Notes: generated by a model from the sequence alone, not told the origin. A DNA stretch of 64,000 nucleotides from an uncultured Collinsella sp. (GCA_959599915.1 CAUGJE010000009.1:20497-84496); one strand, 5' to 3'; counted from the first letter of the stretch, positions 16,860 to 26,010 are shown. Numbers and translations are program-made.

Positions 16860-18461
16860 TCACGCGCCCCCTTTCTGGACGAGCTCATCCAAGAGCTTCT
16901 CCGAAAACAGGTTGCCGCGACCCAGCTGGCCGGCAGGATCGAGCTGGAGCTTGAGCTGCGCCGACTCGACCATGGCCTCGTGGCCGTACATCGTCTCCAA
17001 GAAGCCCGCCTTGATCTTGCCGACGCCGTGCTCGGCAGAAACGGCACCGCCCATAGCCGTTACCTCCGCAGCCCACTGGGCAAACAGCTCGCCACCGCGA
17101 CGGTAGTCCTGCGCATCGCGCGGCAGGATGTTCACATGCAGATGGTTGTTACCGATGTGCCCCCAGGCAGCAGATTCAAGCCCGCTTTCGGCCAGTGTGC
17201 GGCGATAGAGGGCCACGACATCGGCAAGGCGTGCATTGGGCACCGACATGTCCGAACCCAGTTTGGTGATGGTGGGATTCGTGCGGCGGCGCTCGTCGAT
17301 AAGCATATTGACGCTCTCGGGGACCGCATGGCGGAAGAACCGCTGGCACTCGCGATCGACCTCGGTGCGCGCGACCCGTGTCGCATCGTCGCTGCCGCCC
17401 GCAAACTCGAGCACCCATCCCAGGTGGTACAGTTCCTCGGTCGCCTGGGCCTCGTCATCGCAGTCGAGCTCCACGTAGACACAGACCTTTGCCTCGTCGT
17501 CAAGCGCCGGCAGCGAGGCAAACGCTGTCGACTGCTCGCGCTGGCGACGCAGAATATCCAGGGCGCCAGCATCGAAGTACTCGATGGCGGCCGCATGGGA
17601 CAGGACGGGGCGCACGGAATCGGTAAAGGACACGGCCTTGTCTTCGCTATCGAAAAAGCAGCTCACACCCCAAACGACTGCAGGTGCCGCTTGCAGGGCA
17701 ATCTCGAGCTCGGTGATAACGCCGAGCGTGCCGCAAGCGCCGATAAAGAGGTCGATGGCGTCCATATCGTCCGCAACGAAATAGCCTGAGGCATTTTTTG
17801 TCTTGGGCATGGTATAGCCGGGAAGATCGAGCTCGAGCGTACGGCCCGCTGCCGTCACGAGCGACAGGTGGCGGCCCTGGGCAAAAGCCTCGCCGCGCTG
17901 AAGCTCAAGCAAATCGCCATCAGCCAGTGCGACGTGGAGTCCCGTGATATGTGGGCGCATGGGACCGTAGGCGTAGCTGCGGGCACCAGAGGCGTTACAT
18001 GCCGCCATGCCGCCCAGACAGGCAGACGTCTCGGTGGGATCGGTGGGAAAGAACTGCTCGGGGGCCTCTTGGAACTCCTCGTAGGCCTCAAGCGATGCCT
18101 GGTCCCAACCAGCAGTCGGCAGCACCTTCTTGCTCAGCTGCTTGCGCAGCTCCGAGAGCACAACGCCCGGCTCCACGCGCAGCAGAAATTGGCCTTGTTC
18201 ATCGCGGCGAAGGCCCAAGTAGCGATTCATACGGGAAGTATTGAGGATATGCCCGCCGTGGGGCACGGCACCGGCGGCAAGGCCGGTTCGGGCGCCCTGA
18301 ACCGTTACCGGGACACGCTCGGCATGGAGCTTTTCCAAAATGGCACGGACCTCGTCTTCCGTTGTCGGAAACGAGATGCTCGAGGCCTCGCCCGATGCGC
18401 GAGACTCATCGCGACCATACTCTTCGAACTCGTCGGTGAAGGGTTTGATGGTTGCAGACAC
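16860..18461 (-). CDS. FAD-linked dehydrogenase, LctD/GlcD-like
   Basis: About 533 residues. An N-terminal FAD_binding_4 domain (PTTEDEVRAILEKLHAERVPVTVQGARTGLAAGAVP, LRVEPGVVLSELRKQL) is followed by the FAD-oxidase C domain (WGHIGNNHLHVNILP, GAVSAEHGVGKIKAGFL with the His-Gly active-site region). This is the vanillyl-alcohol oxidase/glycolate oxidase GlcD type that oxidises D-2-hydroxy acids such as lactate. First gene of the operon with etfB and etfA, so its electrons most likely go to the Etf. It is about 70 residues longer than LctD of Acetobacterium. GTG at 18461 (5 bases after GGGAG) is preferred over GTG 18473. Confidence 0.88.
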   Translation of the reverse strand: MSATIKPFTDEFEEYGRDESRASGEASSISFPTTEDEVRAILEKLHAERVPVTVQGARTGLAAGAVPHGGHILNTSRMNRYLGLRRDEQGQFLLRVEPGVVLSELRKQLSKKVLPTAGWDQASLEAYEEFQEAPEQFFPTDPTETSACLGGMAACNASGARSYAYGPMRPHITGLHVALADGDLLELQRGEAFAQGRHLSLVTAAGRTLELDLPGYTMPKTKNASGYFVADDMDAIDLFIGACGTLGVITELEIALQAAPAVVWGVSCFFDSEDKAVSFTDSVRPVLSHAAAIEYFDAGALDILRRQREQSTAFASLPALDDEAKVCVYVELDCDDEAQATEELYHLGWVLEFAGGSDDATRVARTEVDRECQRFFRHAVPESVNMLIDERRRTNPTITKLGSDMSVPNARLADVVALYRRTLAESGLESAAWGHIGNNHLHVNILPRDAQDYRRGGELFAQWAAEVTAMGGAVSAEHGVGKIKAGFLETMYGHEAMVESAQLKLQLDPAGQLGRGNLFSEKLLDELVQKGGA

Positions 18462-18807
18462 GCGAACTCCCACTTTAGCTAACTACAGTGTTTGCAGGGA
18501 GATGTTACCGCATCGTTTCGTCGACGTGTTCGAGACCGTCTCCATAATTGGCGATTTTTACGTTCGTGCAATTCGGCGAGCGGCTTGATTTCCTCGGCAG
18601 ACGATGCTTTTGACACATACGGCCCCGCCGTCGCCGACCGCGCGATTGTCACTCGAAAAAAGTTGGAGTATTTTTTGCCGCCTTTTACCTGCGGAGACAC
18701 CAATCCGTCAAGCATTTGGTCAGCAATTGGTCAAGTAGCGGCTGATACCGTCGGCATCGACAGCCAAAACCGACAGAAGTTTTGGCCCCAGAAGCAGGGA
18801 GGTTCCC
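18462..18807. promoter_or_regulatory. Divergent intergenic region with promoter for the surface-protein cluster
   Basis: A gene-free stretch of about 345 bases. On the plus strand TTGTCA (18646-18651), a 17-base spacer and TATTTT (18669-18674) form a good sigma-70-type promoter about 135 bases before the first gene. The leader holds a direct repeat of TTGGTCA (at about 18717 and 18728). The minus-strand promoter of the LctD-like gene must also lie here but is not obvious. Confidence 0.6.
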
Positions 18808-19104
18808 ATGGCATATTACTGGCCCCAGTACGGCATCGCCATCGAAGTCGACGACGATCCCCATCTCCTGCCTTTCGACGAAGAGGCATTCCCCGATACG
18901 GCGGTCTACCACGTTACCACCGATGTGATCTGCGACCCCGAGTCGTTCTCGGCGCTCGCCCACCATATCGCGCATATCCACGACATCGAGCTCCCTCCCG
19001 ACTTCGAAGAGCTCGTCTACTCGCGCCGTCTGATGCTTCACATGCTCTTTGGAGCGGACCCGTCCACCTTTGCGCGCATCTATACCGCCAAGGATGCCGC
19101 ATGA
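18808..19104 (+). CDS. Small conserved-looking acidic cytosolic protein of unknown function
   Basis: A 98-residue acidic protein without signal peptide or membrane segment (MAYYWPQYGIAIEVDDDP...). I do not recognise a family. GGGAGG is 6 bases before the ATG and its stop overlaps the next start as ATGA, so it is the first gene of the surface-protein operon and is co-translated with a membrane-anchored protein. A role in regulation or assembly is only a guess from position. Confidence 0.75.
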   Translation: MAYYWPQYGIAIEVDDDPHLLPFDEEAFPDTAVYHVTTDVICDPESFSALAHHIAHIHDIELPPDFEELVYSRRLMLHMLFGADPSTFARIYTAKDAA

Positions 19105-19610
19105 GCGCGAAGAAGCCACCCCACTTTGCAGGCCTGGGTCGTCGCAAGAAGCTCATCGCTGCCTGCCTGGCCATCGTCTGTGCCCTTGTCGCCGTAGGAC
19201 TATACGCTTGGCAGTCGCAGCCCGTACCCGAGGCGGGCGCTTCGGTCACGACGGCCGAGGGCAAAACGCGTCAGGAAATCCAAGATGAACTCGACGCCAT
19301 CGTCCGCGACAACATGATGACGATTTCGGTCGCGCCGGTCGCTCAGCTGCAGGAGGACGGCAAGCTGCGCGTCAACGTGCAAAACGTCCAAGACAATAAA
19401 TTTCCCCAACGATTCCGCGTCATCCAAAACGACGAGACCATGTACGAATCCGGTGTAGTCGAGACTGGCAAGACAATCGAGACGTGCCCCGCCGGCAACA
19501 TCAAAGAAGGCGAGGCGTATATCGAGATCCAGGCACTCGATGCAAAGACCCTCGACAGCCACGGCAATCCGACACGTGTCAAGGTACGGGTTGAGCAAGC
19601 CGAGAACTAG
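19101..19610 (+). CDS. Membrane-anchored extracytoplasmic beta-rich protein
   Basis: A 169-residue protein: a basic N-terminus (MSAKKPPHFAGLGRRKK), one transmembrane helix (about 18-36), then an extracytoplasmic part with beta-strand pattern. The segment YESGVVETGKTIETCPAGNIKEGEAYIEIQALD resembles a small Ig-like fold seen in Firmicutes surface-cluster proteins, where a gain-of-extension phrase (ESG..xxGxxIE) precedes a GxY strand. It overlaps the preceding gene by 4 bases and precedes a WxL-like secreted protein, which supports a part in a surface complex. Identity below the fold level is unknown. Confidence 0.8.
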   Translation: MSAKKPPHFAGLGRRKKLIAACLAIVCALVAVGLYAWQSQPVPEAGASVTTAEGKTRQEIQDELDAIVRDNMMTISVAPVAQLQEDGKLRVNVQNVQDNKFPQRFRVIQNDETMYESGVVETGKTIETCPAGNIKEGEAYIEIQALDAKTLDSHGNPTRVKVRVEQAEN

Positions 19611-19699
19611 CTTTCCGGCCGACGCGGCACCGCACGCAATTCACCAGCATTCGTCCAATCATCGCGGGGACGGCCCGCGGCGAATAGAAAGGAACGACC

Positions 19700-20299
19700 A
19701 TGGACATCACCAGGAACATGAACGGAGCCAGAGCGCTCGTCGTGGGCGCAGGGCTCGCGCTCGCGCTCGCAATGGGCGCCGCCCCGACGCCAGCTATGGC
19801 AGCCGGGCGCGTTGGAACCACGAAGGTAATGGTCAGGACCGAGATCGACAACGTTGAGTTCAAAGTTCCGACGGTTATCCCCTTCGTCGCCAAGGCCGAC
19901 GGCACGCTTCAGGGCCCCTCAGAAGACGCGACCACCATCGACAATCACTCGGCCTACGGCATCCACGTCACCAACATGAAGATCGACGCCATGAACACCT
20001 GGACCATTGCCGCCGACGCCAAGGCCGGCACCGCGCAGAACTCCATCGACTTTAAGGTCGGCCCCGACGGCGCACTCCAGAACGCCAGCGCCGCAATGCA
20101 GGGGACGGGCCTCGATCTTTCCAAGAATGCAGCCTTCGACATGGGCTACCAGGGCATTGCCGGTGGCACGGACAAAATTAAGCTCAAGACAAGCGGAAAC
20201 GTCGCCCGCGTCACGCGCGACATCTTCCGCGTAACCGGCGAAGGCGATCAGGTTGCGACGATCACCTGGACGGTCGAGCCCGGTGCGCACACGGCATAA
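19700..20299 (+). CDS. Secreted WxL-like surface protein
   Basis: A 199-residue exported protein. The signal peptide spans about 1-35 (hydrophobic core ALVVGAGLALALAMGA, cleavage after AMA). The mature part is beta-rich and ends ATITWTVEPG, like the distal motif of WxL domains (ATLTWTLSxxP); a second tryptophan motif, NTWTIAADA, sits after an IHVTNMKIDA strand as in the proximal WxL motif. WxL domains bind peptidoglycan non-covalently in Lactobacillales. Here the motifs read W-x-I and W-x-V, so the assignment is by pattern, not certain. AAAGGAACG precedes the ATG. Confidence 0.8.
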   Translation: MDITRNMNGARALVVGAGLALALAMGAAPTPAMAAGRVGTTKVMVRTEIDNVEFKVPTVIPFVAKADGTLQGPSEDATTIDNHSAYGIHVTNMKIDAMNTWTIAADAKAGTAQNSIDFKVGPDGALQNASAAMQGTGLDLSKNAAFDMGYQGIAGGTDKIKLKTSGNVARVTRDIFRVTGEGDQVATITWTVEPGAHTA

Positions 20300-20564
20300 G
20301 GCCGTCGCCCTGGCCGCCGCCGTCGGCATCCTAGCGTTTGGGCCAGCCATGGCCTTTGCCCAGCAAGAACAGGCGCAGGCCGCCACGCAAGTGACGGTCG
20401 ACCTCTCGGAGCTCGACCGCGGCGACCGCGAGGAACCGTTGGCGCAGACAGGCGACAGACGATGGCTCTTGGCAGCAGGCGCCACAGCAGCAGGCGCAGG
20501 AACCGCCGGCCTCGGTCTGCACATCAAACGCAGCCAGAAACAAAACATGGACAGGCCGCACTAA
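20283..20564 (+). CDS. Small LAxTG sortase-anchored surface protein
   Basis: A 93-residue protein starting at GTG 20283, overlapping the preceding gene by 17 bases. It has a signal peptide (VALAAAVGILAFGPAMAFAQ), a short exposed part of about 30 residues (VDLSELDRGDREE) and a sorting signal: LAQTG, a hydrophobic helix (WLLAAGATAAGAGTAGLGL) and a basic tail (HIKRSQKQN). LAxTG is the motif of class E sortases in Actinobacteria. The small size matches CscD proteins of WxL clusters. The ribosome binding site is weak (GGACGG), so coupling to the upstream gene is likely. Confidence 0.78.
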   Translation: MRTRHKAVALAAAVGILAFGPAMAFAQQEQAQAATQVTVDLSELDRGDREEPLAQTGDRRWLLAAGATAAGAGTAGLGLHIKRSQKQNMDRPH

Positions 20565-20582
20565 ATTAGCTAAGGAGACCCC

Positions 20583-22013
20583 ATGGCATCGAAGAACCTT
20601 TTGCCCGTCGTCGCACTTTGCGGCGCGCTCGCAACCGGAACGCCTGTCGCCGCTTGGGCGACTCCCGTCATGGCAGACTCCTTACCAGCAGCCCTAAGTT
20701 CCGCCCCAAATCCGTCGAGCACCATTGCGTACGAGCGTTTTTCGATCGCACAGGCCGCGATCTCAACCTCGGGATGCCTTCGTCGTAATACGGACGGCTC
20801 GATAGTCGTGGATATCAAGCGTTCGAACAAGGCAAACGGCTCCCAGGCGGGGTGCGCCGTCTGCACGTGGCGCTCGGTTGTGCTCGATGCGGATGGCGAT
20901 CCATGCAATTTAGAGATGCGCATCGACATCGCTTCGGTCGATGACTCGGCGAACGGAGCGAAGGTCGCCTTCGACGGTACGTTTTTTGAGAAAGGAGGCG
21001 GTATATGTCTGGGCTGCGCCGCCGCGAATGCAGACGATGCGCAGCCCACCCTCTCATTCACGGCATCGTTGCGGCTGACCAAAGCCGACACCGATGCCAT
21101 CGCGGCGGGAGAAGCGTCCCTGCTGTTCTACGCCGTCAGCGCCAAAGACACAGACGCTCATTTCGAGAAGCCAGCCGGATCACTCAGCCTTACACGAGGG
21201 ATAGAGGCAGGCCCTATTGAAATCGATGCCCACGCGCAAAGCAGGCAACGCATTCTTGCCGACCCGGCGCTTCTCGAAATGGAGTGGAACGGATCCGGAG
21301 CCATCGGAATTCTTCCCTCCGCGCTTGACGCCAAGACGCTCCCCTCAAACGACGAACCCATCAACGCAACCATACAAGAAGAGAGCGCGGACAACGAAGC
21401 AGGTACGGGCGACACGCCGTCGCCGACAAACAGCATCCCAGCTTCTCTCGAAGCACCGAATGAGCCCGCTACCGATCCAAACGATCCCGAGCTCGCAGAC
21501 AGTCTGGGGCTTGCTGATCCTCAAGAGATCGATGAAGGTAACTGCTGCGCGCTTGCCGCGCTCGACCACACAGAGGTCATCGACGCTGCGAACATCGAAG
21601 TTGCCGCCGCCAATCAGCCCGTCCGCAAGTCGGCCATCATCGCATTTCCTGAATCCATCGAAGTCGTCTTTTTGCCATCGGGCGAGGTCGTGGCCCCAAC
21701 ACTGCTCACTTTGTTGGGCGCCAAGAATACTCGAAACGAAATTAAAAAGGTCACGGTTGTCGACCCTGCAACCACCGCCAAGCTGCGTCTATACGCCGTT
21801 GCTCCAGACGGAGGCAAGACCTTGGAATTCGATGGCGACACACTCCTAGCCTGGCGACGTCTGGACATTATGCAAGACGTCTCGTATCAGATCGAACTCG
21901 AAGGGTTTGATCGCGCCCGCGATGCCAATATCATCGCCGCGGCCATTGAATCCCCACAGCGGCTTATGACACTGCGCTTTGACTACTATCCCTATGTCCC
22001 GACAACCACCTGA
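20583..22013 (+). CDS. Large secreted surface protein, cysteine-containing
   Basis: A 476-residue exported protein with a signal peptide (about 1-31), an N-terminal beta-rich region with nine or ten cysteines (CAVC, CLGC, NCC among them) that may form disulfides, an acidic Pro/Asp/Glu-rich linker (about 255-320) and a C-terminal domain (about 355-476). The C-terminal domain aligns by pattern with the 199-residue neighbour: P-x2-I-x-V-x-F then GEVVAPT, an N/I/KVTV strand, and a final MTLRFDYYP in place of ATITWTVEP. It has no membrane anchor. TAAGGAGA precedes the ATG; likely partner of the three upstream exported proteins. Confidence 0.82.
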   Translation: MASKNLLPVVALCGALATGTPVAAWATPVMADSLPAALSSAPNPSSTIAYERFSIAQAAISTSGCLRRNTDGSIVVDIKRSNKANGSQAGCAVCTWRSVVLDADGDPCNLEMRIDIASVDDSANGAKVAFDGTFFEKGGGICLGCAAANADDAQPTLSFTASLRLTKADTDAIAAGEASLLFYAVSAKDTDAHFEKPAGSLSLTRGIEAGPIEIDAHAQSRQRILADPALLEMEWNGSGAIGILPSALDAKTLPSNDEPINATIQEESADNEAGTGDTPSPTNSIPASLEAPNEPATDPNDPELADSLGLADPQEIDEGNCCALAALDHTEVIDAANIEVAAANQPVRKSAIIAFPESIEVVFLPSGEVVAPTLLTLLGAKNTRNEIKKVTVVDPATTAKLRLYAVAPDGGKTLEFDGDTLLAWRRLDIMQDVSYQIELEGFDRARDANIIAAAIESPQRLMTLRFDYYPYVPTTT

Positions 22014-22131
22014 GGCTTAAATGCTGCGCATCATTCCTAATACCACTTATATAACGTATTAGATGAGTCGCGATGTACCTCGCATTCCATTCTGCTACGA
22101 TTGCCACGTTGGCATCAATACAGGAGGGCTC

Positions 22132-22848
22132 ATGCCGGGCTTGGGAACAATCATCAACGTTGTGCTTTTAGTTGCGGGCGGTCTTTTGGGATTAGCGGGC
22201 GGCCGCTTCATTACACCGCGCATCCAAGACACGCTCATGAAAGCGTCGGGGCTGTGCGTCCTGTTTATCGGCCTGGGCGGCACCATGCAAAAGATGCTCC
22301 TTATCGATGGGAAGGCGCTGGCGACCACCGGCACCACCATGCTCATTGCCTCGTTCGCCCTCGGTTCGCTCATCGGCGAGGCCATCAATCTGGAGGCCGC
22401 CATCGAGAACCTCGGCGAATGGCTCAAGCGCAAAACCGGCAGCGAAGGCGACAACGAGTTCACCAACGCCTTTGTCTCGGCATCGCTCACCGTGTGTATC
22501 GGCGCCATGGCCATTGTGGGATCGATCCAGGACGGCCTGCTCGGCGACTGGTCAACGCTTGCCCTGAAGGGCGCGCTGGACTGCATCATCGTCTGCACCA
22601 TGACGGCCTCGCTTGGCCGCGGCTGCATCTTCTCGGCCCTGCCCGTTGCCGTATTCCAGGGCACGATCACGCTGTTTGCCGGCGCACTCTCCCCCATCAT
22701 GACCACAGCAGCCCTCAACAGCCTTTCGCTCGTAGGCTCCATGCTCATCTTCTGCGTCGGCGTCAACCTCATCCGTCCTCAGACCTTCCGCACGGCCAAT
22801 ATGCTTCCCTCCGTCGTCATCGCCGTCATATACGCCCTCCTGTTCTAA
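22132..22848 (+). CDS. DUF554 family membrane protein
   Basis: A 238-residue protein with seven hydrophobic segments. MPGLGTIINVVLLVAGGLLGLAGG, an early TPRIQDTLMKASGLCVLFIGLGG and the GAMAIVGSIQDGLLGDWSTLALKGALD motif match the DUF554 (YdfK/YqgA) family, whose function is not established; a transport role is suspected. AGGAGGG lies 3 bases before the ATG at 22132; the longer in-frame start is not supported. It is a single gene between the surface cluster and the TerB operon. Confidence 0.88.
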   Translation: MPGLGTIINVVLLVAGGLLGLAGGRFITPRIQDTLMKASGLCVLFIGLGGTMQKMLLIDGKALATTGTTMLIASFALGSLIGEAINLEAAIENLGEWLKRKTGSEGDNEFTNAFVSASLTVCIGAMAIVGSIQDGLLGDWSTLALKGALDCIIVCTMTASLGRGCIFSALPVAVFQGTITLFAGALSPIMTTAALNSLSLVGSMLIFCVGVNLIRPQTFRTANMLPSVVIAVIYALLF

Positions 22849-22935
22849 ATCTAGCAACGCAGCGGTATCTCGAACATCTGTTTGATGCTGTGCTATGATA
22901 TGAGGTCACCGTAGCTGCGTTCGAGAGGAGGAGCG

Positions 22936-24675
22936 GTGGCCGACCAGGACATCAAGATGCTCATCGAGCGCATTATGGCCGAGGCCCGGACCCATCAGTC
23001 CGCCCGCTTCTCAAACGAAACCTACGCAGACGAGCCGATTCTCAAAACCGGCCGACAGATGCAGAATTTCCTCCCCGACCAGTACCGTAAAATGCGCGAG
23101 ATATCGCGCTGGCAGGATGACCCCAAGGGCGGTGCGGGCCGCTGGCTTTCGGAAGCCGAGCTTTTTTACCGCCAGGGCCTGCTGATGGCCGACTTTGAGG
23201 ACGACTGTCCCTACAACGGCACCTTTAAGTCGTACTTTCCCACCTACAACGCCATGAGCGACCGGCAACTGCGCGGCTACTTTACCTGGCGTGCCCAAGT
23301 GCGCCGCGGAACCGTCGAGGAAACGTCTACGTCCTTTGCCTTTCTGTATCTCTATGAGCTGATCTGCGGCATTGGCGTAGATAATCCACTCGATGGTTTT
23401 AACAAGATCAAGGCTTTTTGGGATGTCTATCGCGCCTTCGAGCCCGGCATCGACCGGTTTGCGCGCGTGTGGCTGCAAGATTACGCCGTGTTCCACGGGC
23501 TCGACCCCAAGCTGCTTCGCGACTCTAAAACCGTCATGTTCGATAACGCCCTTATCGAACTGCGGCGCGCGGCACGAGACCTTGTACCGGCACCGTCCGG
23601 CCAGACCCCTAAGCGTCGCAAAACCTCCGAGCCCACGCTCCCCCTTCCGCCCGATGAGGTGCGCGAGGAGCGACTCATGGCCGCCATCAACGCCCTCTCC
23701 ACGTACAACCTAAGTAGCTCGCGGCTCGACCGCAGCCACCACCGTGATCTGCGCCACGTGGCGTGCGCCGTGTATGTCCGCATGGCGCGCTACTATGACA
23801 CGCACCGAAAGACCGGCATCGTGGCAAGTTTATTTGGGGAGGAGACGGCCATGCCCTACACCATGTTTGCCTCGGCCGTATTCTTTGCGCCCGAGCGCCA
23901 CGAGGACTGCGAATACCGTCTGGACCCCATCCATATCTACCGTTGCCAAAACGGTTTTTGGGAATGCATGCGGATTCACGGTAGCAGGCAAAAGAGCAGC
24001 AAGCTCGGTGAAATGATGCGCGCCTGCGACCAACGCCTGCGCCTGGCGCTGGACCCCGCCCATCCCCTTAAGGAAGAAAAGGTCCCCAAATATCTGGCCA
24101 AGATTATCGATGACGAGATTGTGGCATGGCTTTCGTGGGACGCCGCACACCAGCCCGTCAAGATCGATATCGATTTGAGCCAGCTGGGGCACATTCGGAG
24201 CGCTGCCGCACAAACGCGCGAAGCGCTTTTGATCGACGAGGAACGCGAGGACGGCACGCTTGCGGATGCCGAGGTGACAGTTGCCGAACGACGGGAAGCC
24301 AAGCCCGTGGCCGGCACGATCGCCGAACCAGTCGCGACGACCATGCAGCAGGACGAGGCTAGCGAGCCGACCATCTCCACCGAGCAGTTTGGCGTCGTGG
24401 CCCCGCTCCTCGCACCAGCACCCACGTCCGCTGACACCGCGTCCGCACTCGATCCCGCCGCAGACGCCTATCTTCGAGCACTACTCGAGCAAAACGCAGC
24501 GCAGACGGCATCGGCGGTGGCGCAGTCGGGCAAGAGTGAGGACATGCTTGTCGATACCATCAACGAGGCGCTCTTTGACCTGGTGGGAGACACCGTTATC
24601 GAATTCGGCGCGGCAGGGCCGCAGATTATCGAGGACTACGAAGCAGACGTGAGAGGATACCTAGACCATGAGTGA
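22936..24675 (+). CDS. TerB_N/TerB_C domain protein
   Basis: A 579-residue cytosolic protein. Around residues 90-160 the pattern F(K)SYFPTYNAMSDRQLRGYFTWR...SFAFLYLYELICGIG matches the TerB_N domain (PxYxxMSxxQxxxYxxWR...FLYxYEL). A TerB_C-like segment follows at about 410-440 (KIDIDLSQLGHIRSAAAQTREALL), then a low-complexity Glu/Ala/Pro-rich linker and a short C-terminal domain (about 530-579). TerB domains are linked to stress and phage-defence systems. GTG start with GAGGAGGAG upstream. Its end overlaps the next gene by 8 bases, so it forms an operon with the BrxD-like ATPase and the helicase. Confidence 0.82.
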   Translation: MADQDIKMLIERIMAEARTHQSARFSNETYADEPILKTGRQMQNFLPDQYRKMREISRWQDDPKGGAGRWLSEAELFYRQGLLMADFEDDCPYNGTFKSYFPTYNAMSDRQLRGYFTWRAQVRRGTVEETSTSFAFLYLYELICGIGVDNPLDGFNKIKAFWDVYRAFEPGIDRFARVWLQDYAVFHGLDPKLLRDSKTVMFDNALIELRRAARDLVPAPSGQTPKRRKTSEPTLPLPPDEVREERLMAAINALSTYNLSSSRLDRSHHRDLRHVACAVYVRMARYYDTHRKTGIVASLFGEETAMPYTMFASAVFFAPERHEDCEYRLDPIHIYRCQNGFWECMRIHGSRQKSSKLGEMMRACDQRLRLALDPAHPLKEEKVPKYLAKIIDDEIVAWLSWDAAHQPVKIDIDLSQLGHIRSAAAQTREALLIDEEREDGTLADAEVTVAERREAKPVAGTIAEPVATTMQQDEASEPTISTEQFGVVAPLLAPAPTSADTASALDPAADAYLRALLEQNAAQTASAVAQSGKSEDMLVDTINEALFDLVGDTVIEFGAAGPQIIEDYEADVRGYLDHE

Positions 24676-25972
24676 TACCGCATCCGCAGCACCCCGCGTG
24701 CCCAAGCGCGTCGCTGCCGTCATTCTCAACTCGCTCAAGGGCGGCGTGGTCCCGCGCATCGGCCTTCCTTACATCACCGTAGGGCGCGAGGTCGAGATCC
24801 GCGCCCTGCTCACCGATTTAAGTCTCATCGCCGATGGCGGCGCGAGCTTCCGCTTTTTAGTCGGTCGCTACGGCGCCGGTAAGAGCTTTTTGCTCCAGAC
24901 CATCCGCACGCACGCCATGGGCGAGGGATTCGTCGTCGCCGATGCCGACTTGTCGCCCGAGCGACGCCTGCAGGGCGGTCAGGGGCAGGGCCTTGCCACC
25001 TACCGCGAGCTCATCCGCAATATATCGACCAAGACGCGCCCCGAGGGCGGTGCGCTCAACCTTATTCTGGATCGCTGGGTCGCCTCGTGTGCCAACGTCG
25101 ACGAGTCGGTCGTCAATGCCCAACTGACCCCGCTCGAGGAGATGGTCCACGGCTTCGACTTCACCCGCATGCTTCGCCGCTATCGCACGGCCGTATCCGA
25201 GGGCGACGAAGAGGCCATGAGCCGCGTGACCAAATGGATCCGCGGCGAATACCGCACCAAGAGCGAGGCTCGCGCCGAACTGGGGTCCTCAACCATCATC
25301 AGCGACGATGACTGGTACGACTACGTCAAACTCATCGCGCGTTTTTTGGTTTGCAGCGGCTACAAGGGCATGCTGGTGCTCATCGACGAGCTCGTGAATC
25401 TGTATAAGATTCCCAACGCCATCACGCGCCAGTACAACTACGAGAAGATCCTGACCATGTACAACGACACACTTCAGGGCAAGGCGCAGTACCTGGGCAT
25501 GATCATGGGTGGCACGCCGACCTCCATCGAGGACCGCCGCCGCGGTGTGTTTTCCTACGAGGCCCTACGCAGCCGACTCGCCCAGGGCCGCTTTGCGCGC
25601 GAGGACCTTAAGGACATGCTTGCGCCCATCATCCGCCTGCAACCACTCACCTACGAGGAGTTGCTGGTGCTGATCGAAAAACTCATGCAAATTCACGCCG
25701 GCTACTTTGGCTGGACGCCCACGCTGACCGAAAACGACTTGGTTGACTTCCTCAAGATTGAGTTCGGTCGTGTGGGAGCCGACACGCACCTGACGCCGCG
25801 CGAGGTCATTCGTGACTTTATCGAGTTGCTCGACATCCTATGCCAAAACCCCGACGCCAACGTGGCCGAGCTGCTGCAAAGCGTCGGCGGCGACGCGCTG
25901 GCGCCGGCAGCCGCAACAGGCGACACCGGCACCGCAGGCGGCGACCGCAACTTCGCCGAGTTCACCATCTAA
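24668..25972 (+). CDS. BrxD-like ATP-binding protein (DUF2791 type)
   Basis: A 434-residue P-loop protein. Walker A is VGRYGAGKSFLLQ (about 62-74), Walker B is LVLIDELVNL (about 236-245), and a sensor-like MIMGGTPTSIEDRRRG with FSYEALRSRLA follows. These match the ATP-binding protein found as BrxD in BREX defence systems (DUF2791/ORC-like AAA), where it accompanies an Lhr-like helicase. Here it sits between a TerB protein and such a helicase, without PglZ, BrxL or a methyltransferase in the window. Start overlaps the TerB gene by 8 bases. Confidence 0.85.
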   Translation: MSDTASAAPRVPKRVAAVILNSLKGGVVPRIGLPYITVGREVEIRALLTDLSLIADGGASFRFLVGRYGAGKSFLLQTIRTHAMGEGFVVADADLSPERRLQGGQGQGLATYRELIRNISTKTRPEGGALNLILDRWVASCANVDESVVNAQLTPLEEMVHGFDFTRMLRRYRTAVSEGDEEAMSRVTKWIRGEYRTKSEARAELGSSTIISDDDWYDYVKLIARFLVCSGYKGMLVLIDELVNLYKIPNAITRQYNYEKILTMYNDTLQGKAQYLGMIMGGTPTSIEDRRRGVFSYEALRSRLAQGRFAREDLKDMLAPIIRLQPLTYEELLVLIEKLMQIHAGYFGWTPTLTENDLVDFLKIEFGRVGADTHLTPREVIRDFIELLDILCQNPDANVAELLQSVGGDALAPAAATGDTGTAGGDRNFAEFTI

Positions 25973-25976
25973 CCTA

Positions 25977-26010
25977 CCAAAAAGGGACAGGTTTATTTTG
26001 GCAGGTTTTA
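25977..26010. repeat. Imperfect palindrome with a GGGACAG core
   Basis: ACCAAAA (25977-25983) and TTTTGG (25997-26002) flank GGGACAGG in the gap between the ATPase and helicase genes. It belongs to a set of short hairpins with GGGAC-containing stems seen at several intergenic places here (40077, 40904, 53013, 60880). Confidence 0.4.

Noticed and set aside
18492..19100. N-terminal extension of the membrane-anchored protein to 372 residues
   Set aside because: The added part covers the promoter region and the 98-residue gene in another frame; the ATG at 19101 gives a proper membrane anchor and an ATGA overlap.
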